Origin: an uncultured Woeseia sp.
GTDB taxonomy: Bacteria; Pseudomonadota; Gammaproteobacteria; Steroidobacterales; Woeseiaceae
Direction of reading: 5' to 3'
Length of the DNA: 64,000 nt
Assembly: GCA_913031125.1 (NCBI GenBank)
Contig: CAJWFK010000009.1
Span: 20,779 to 84,778 of the forward strand
This document shows positions 63,724 to 64,000 of the stretch, piece by piece. The notes under the pieces are model-generated. The model did not search any database and was not told the DNA's origin. It was given only the letters and a program-made list of their open reading frames with translations. The stretch's first letter is position 1; the number at the start of each line of letters is the position of its first letter. Made by a program: the position numbers and the translations under genes.

Positions 63724-63754
63724 TGTTTATCCTTCAAAGTGCACTGATTTGATA

Positions 63755-64000
63755 TCACCACCGATAGTGAGCAAAGGCCCTGTTAGCCTCAGCCATTCTA
63801 AATACTTCTTCCTTGCGCCTCACTGCGGCACCTTGCCCTCTGGAAGCGTCTAATAACTCAGCGGACAGCTTCTCGGCCATTCCTCGGCCCGATCGTTGGC
63901 GTGCACCAGCAACAATCCACCTCATCGCCAAAGCAAGTCGCCTAGCAGGTCGTACTTCAGCGGGGACTTGGTAGTTAGCACCACCAACACGACGAGATTT
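63755..64000 (-). CDS. rpsG: 30S ribosomal protein S7, C-terminal part (cut by window edge)
   Basis: The last 81 residues of S7 are open to the window end, ending [13 protein letters not shown], with [20 protein letters not shown] near the left of this part. It is 31 bases upstream of the fusA start, the normal rpsG-fusA order of the str operon. The segment [16 protein letters not shown] is unlike typical gammaproteobacterial S7 to my memory and more like other phyla; this cannot be checked here. The N-terminal half lies beyond the window. Confidence 0.95.
   Translation of the reverse strand, partial: KSRRVGGANYQVPAEVRPARRLALAMRWIVAGARQRSGRGMAEKLSAELLDASRGQGAAVRRKEEVFRMAEANRAFAHYRW

Overview
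The window reads as a chromosomal stretch of a moderately A+T-rich, probably marine gammaproteobacterium. This is an inference from gene content: a GlnB-type PII protein, a CpxR/CpxA-like two-component pair, an E. coli-like DgkA, LplT-like and MscS proteins, a TonB-dependent receptor under a TPP riboswitch, and many acyl-CoA genes. No rRNA, tRNA, insertion sequence, prophage or CRISPR array was seen. Genes are dense, often overlap by 1-4 bases, and several use GTG or TTG starts.

Layout. 1-4452: aromatic catabolism (SDR tail, flavin monooxygenase/Old Yellow Enzyme fusion, Rieske dioxygenase alpha and beta). 4526-10005, minus strand: an M24 peptidase with formate-THF ligase, then heme A synthase with an MFS carrier. 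10081-14468: lactate-type flavin oxidase, a cold shock protein with a structured leader, an octaheme cytochrome c-TPR lipoprotein and a small conserved protein. 14525-20685: sulfatase, acetoacetyl-CoA synthetase, thioesterase, glycerol kinase and diacylglycerol kinase. 20813-22871: two-component system.

23250-34898 is the most unusual region. It is a single-strand run of nine genes: two putative lipoproteins, a transmembrane Ser/Thr kinase with a periplasmic repeat region, a membrane protein joining an FHA-like cytoplasmic domain to PEGA repeats and a cysteine-free sulfatase-modifying-factor fold, a small acidic secreted protein, a MotA/TolQ/ExbB channel protein, an actin/Hsp70-like protein fused to FHA, and two VWA proteins. 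Each VWA protein has one N-terminal membrane helix with a buried aspartate, as in ExbD, TolR or MotB. An OmpA-like protein follows at 35059. I read this as a candidate kinase-controlled, ion-driven trans-envelope machine; it matches no system I can name.

35936-46849: amino-acid and housekeeping genes (pterin dehydratase, threonine dehydratase, a lipoprotein methyltransferase, divergent acetolactate synthase subunits, LplT-like carrier, MscS channel, SYLF protein, DNA glycosylase, PII). 46932-56961: fatty-acid and acyl-CoA genes. 57030-60941: a TPP riboswitch and a complete thiamine uptake and salvage operon (TonB receptor, thiamine-binding protein, PnuT-type permease, kinase). 60942-61733: glyoxalase II.

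The right end is anomalous. The ORF at 62143-63723 is the first 443 residues of elongation factor G joined in frame to the last 83 residues of a CO/xanthine dehydrogenase large subunit, at a short stretch both families share; rpsG follows. An EF-G cut in this way cannot support translation, so the join is most likely an assembly chimera. The roughly 1.6 kb to its right may belong to another organism.
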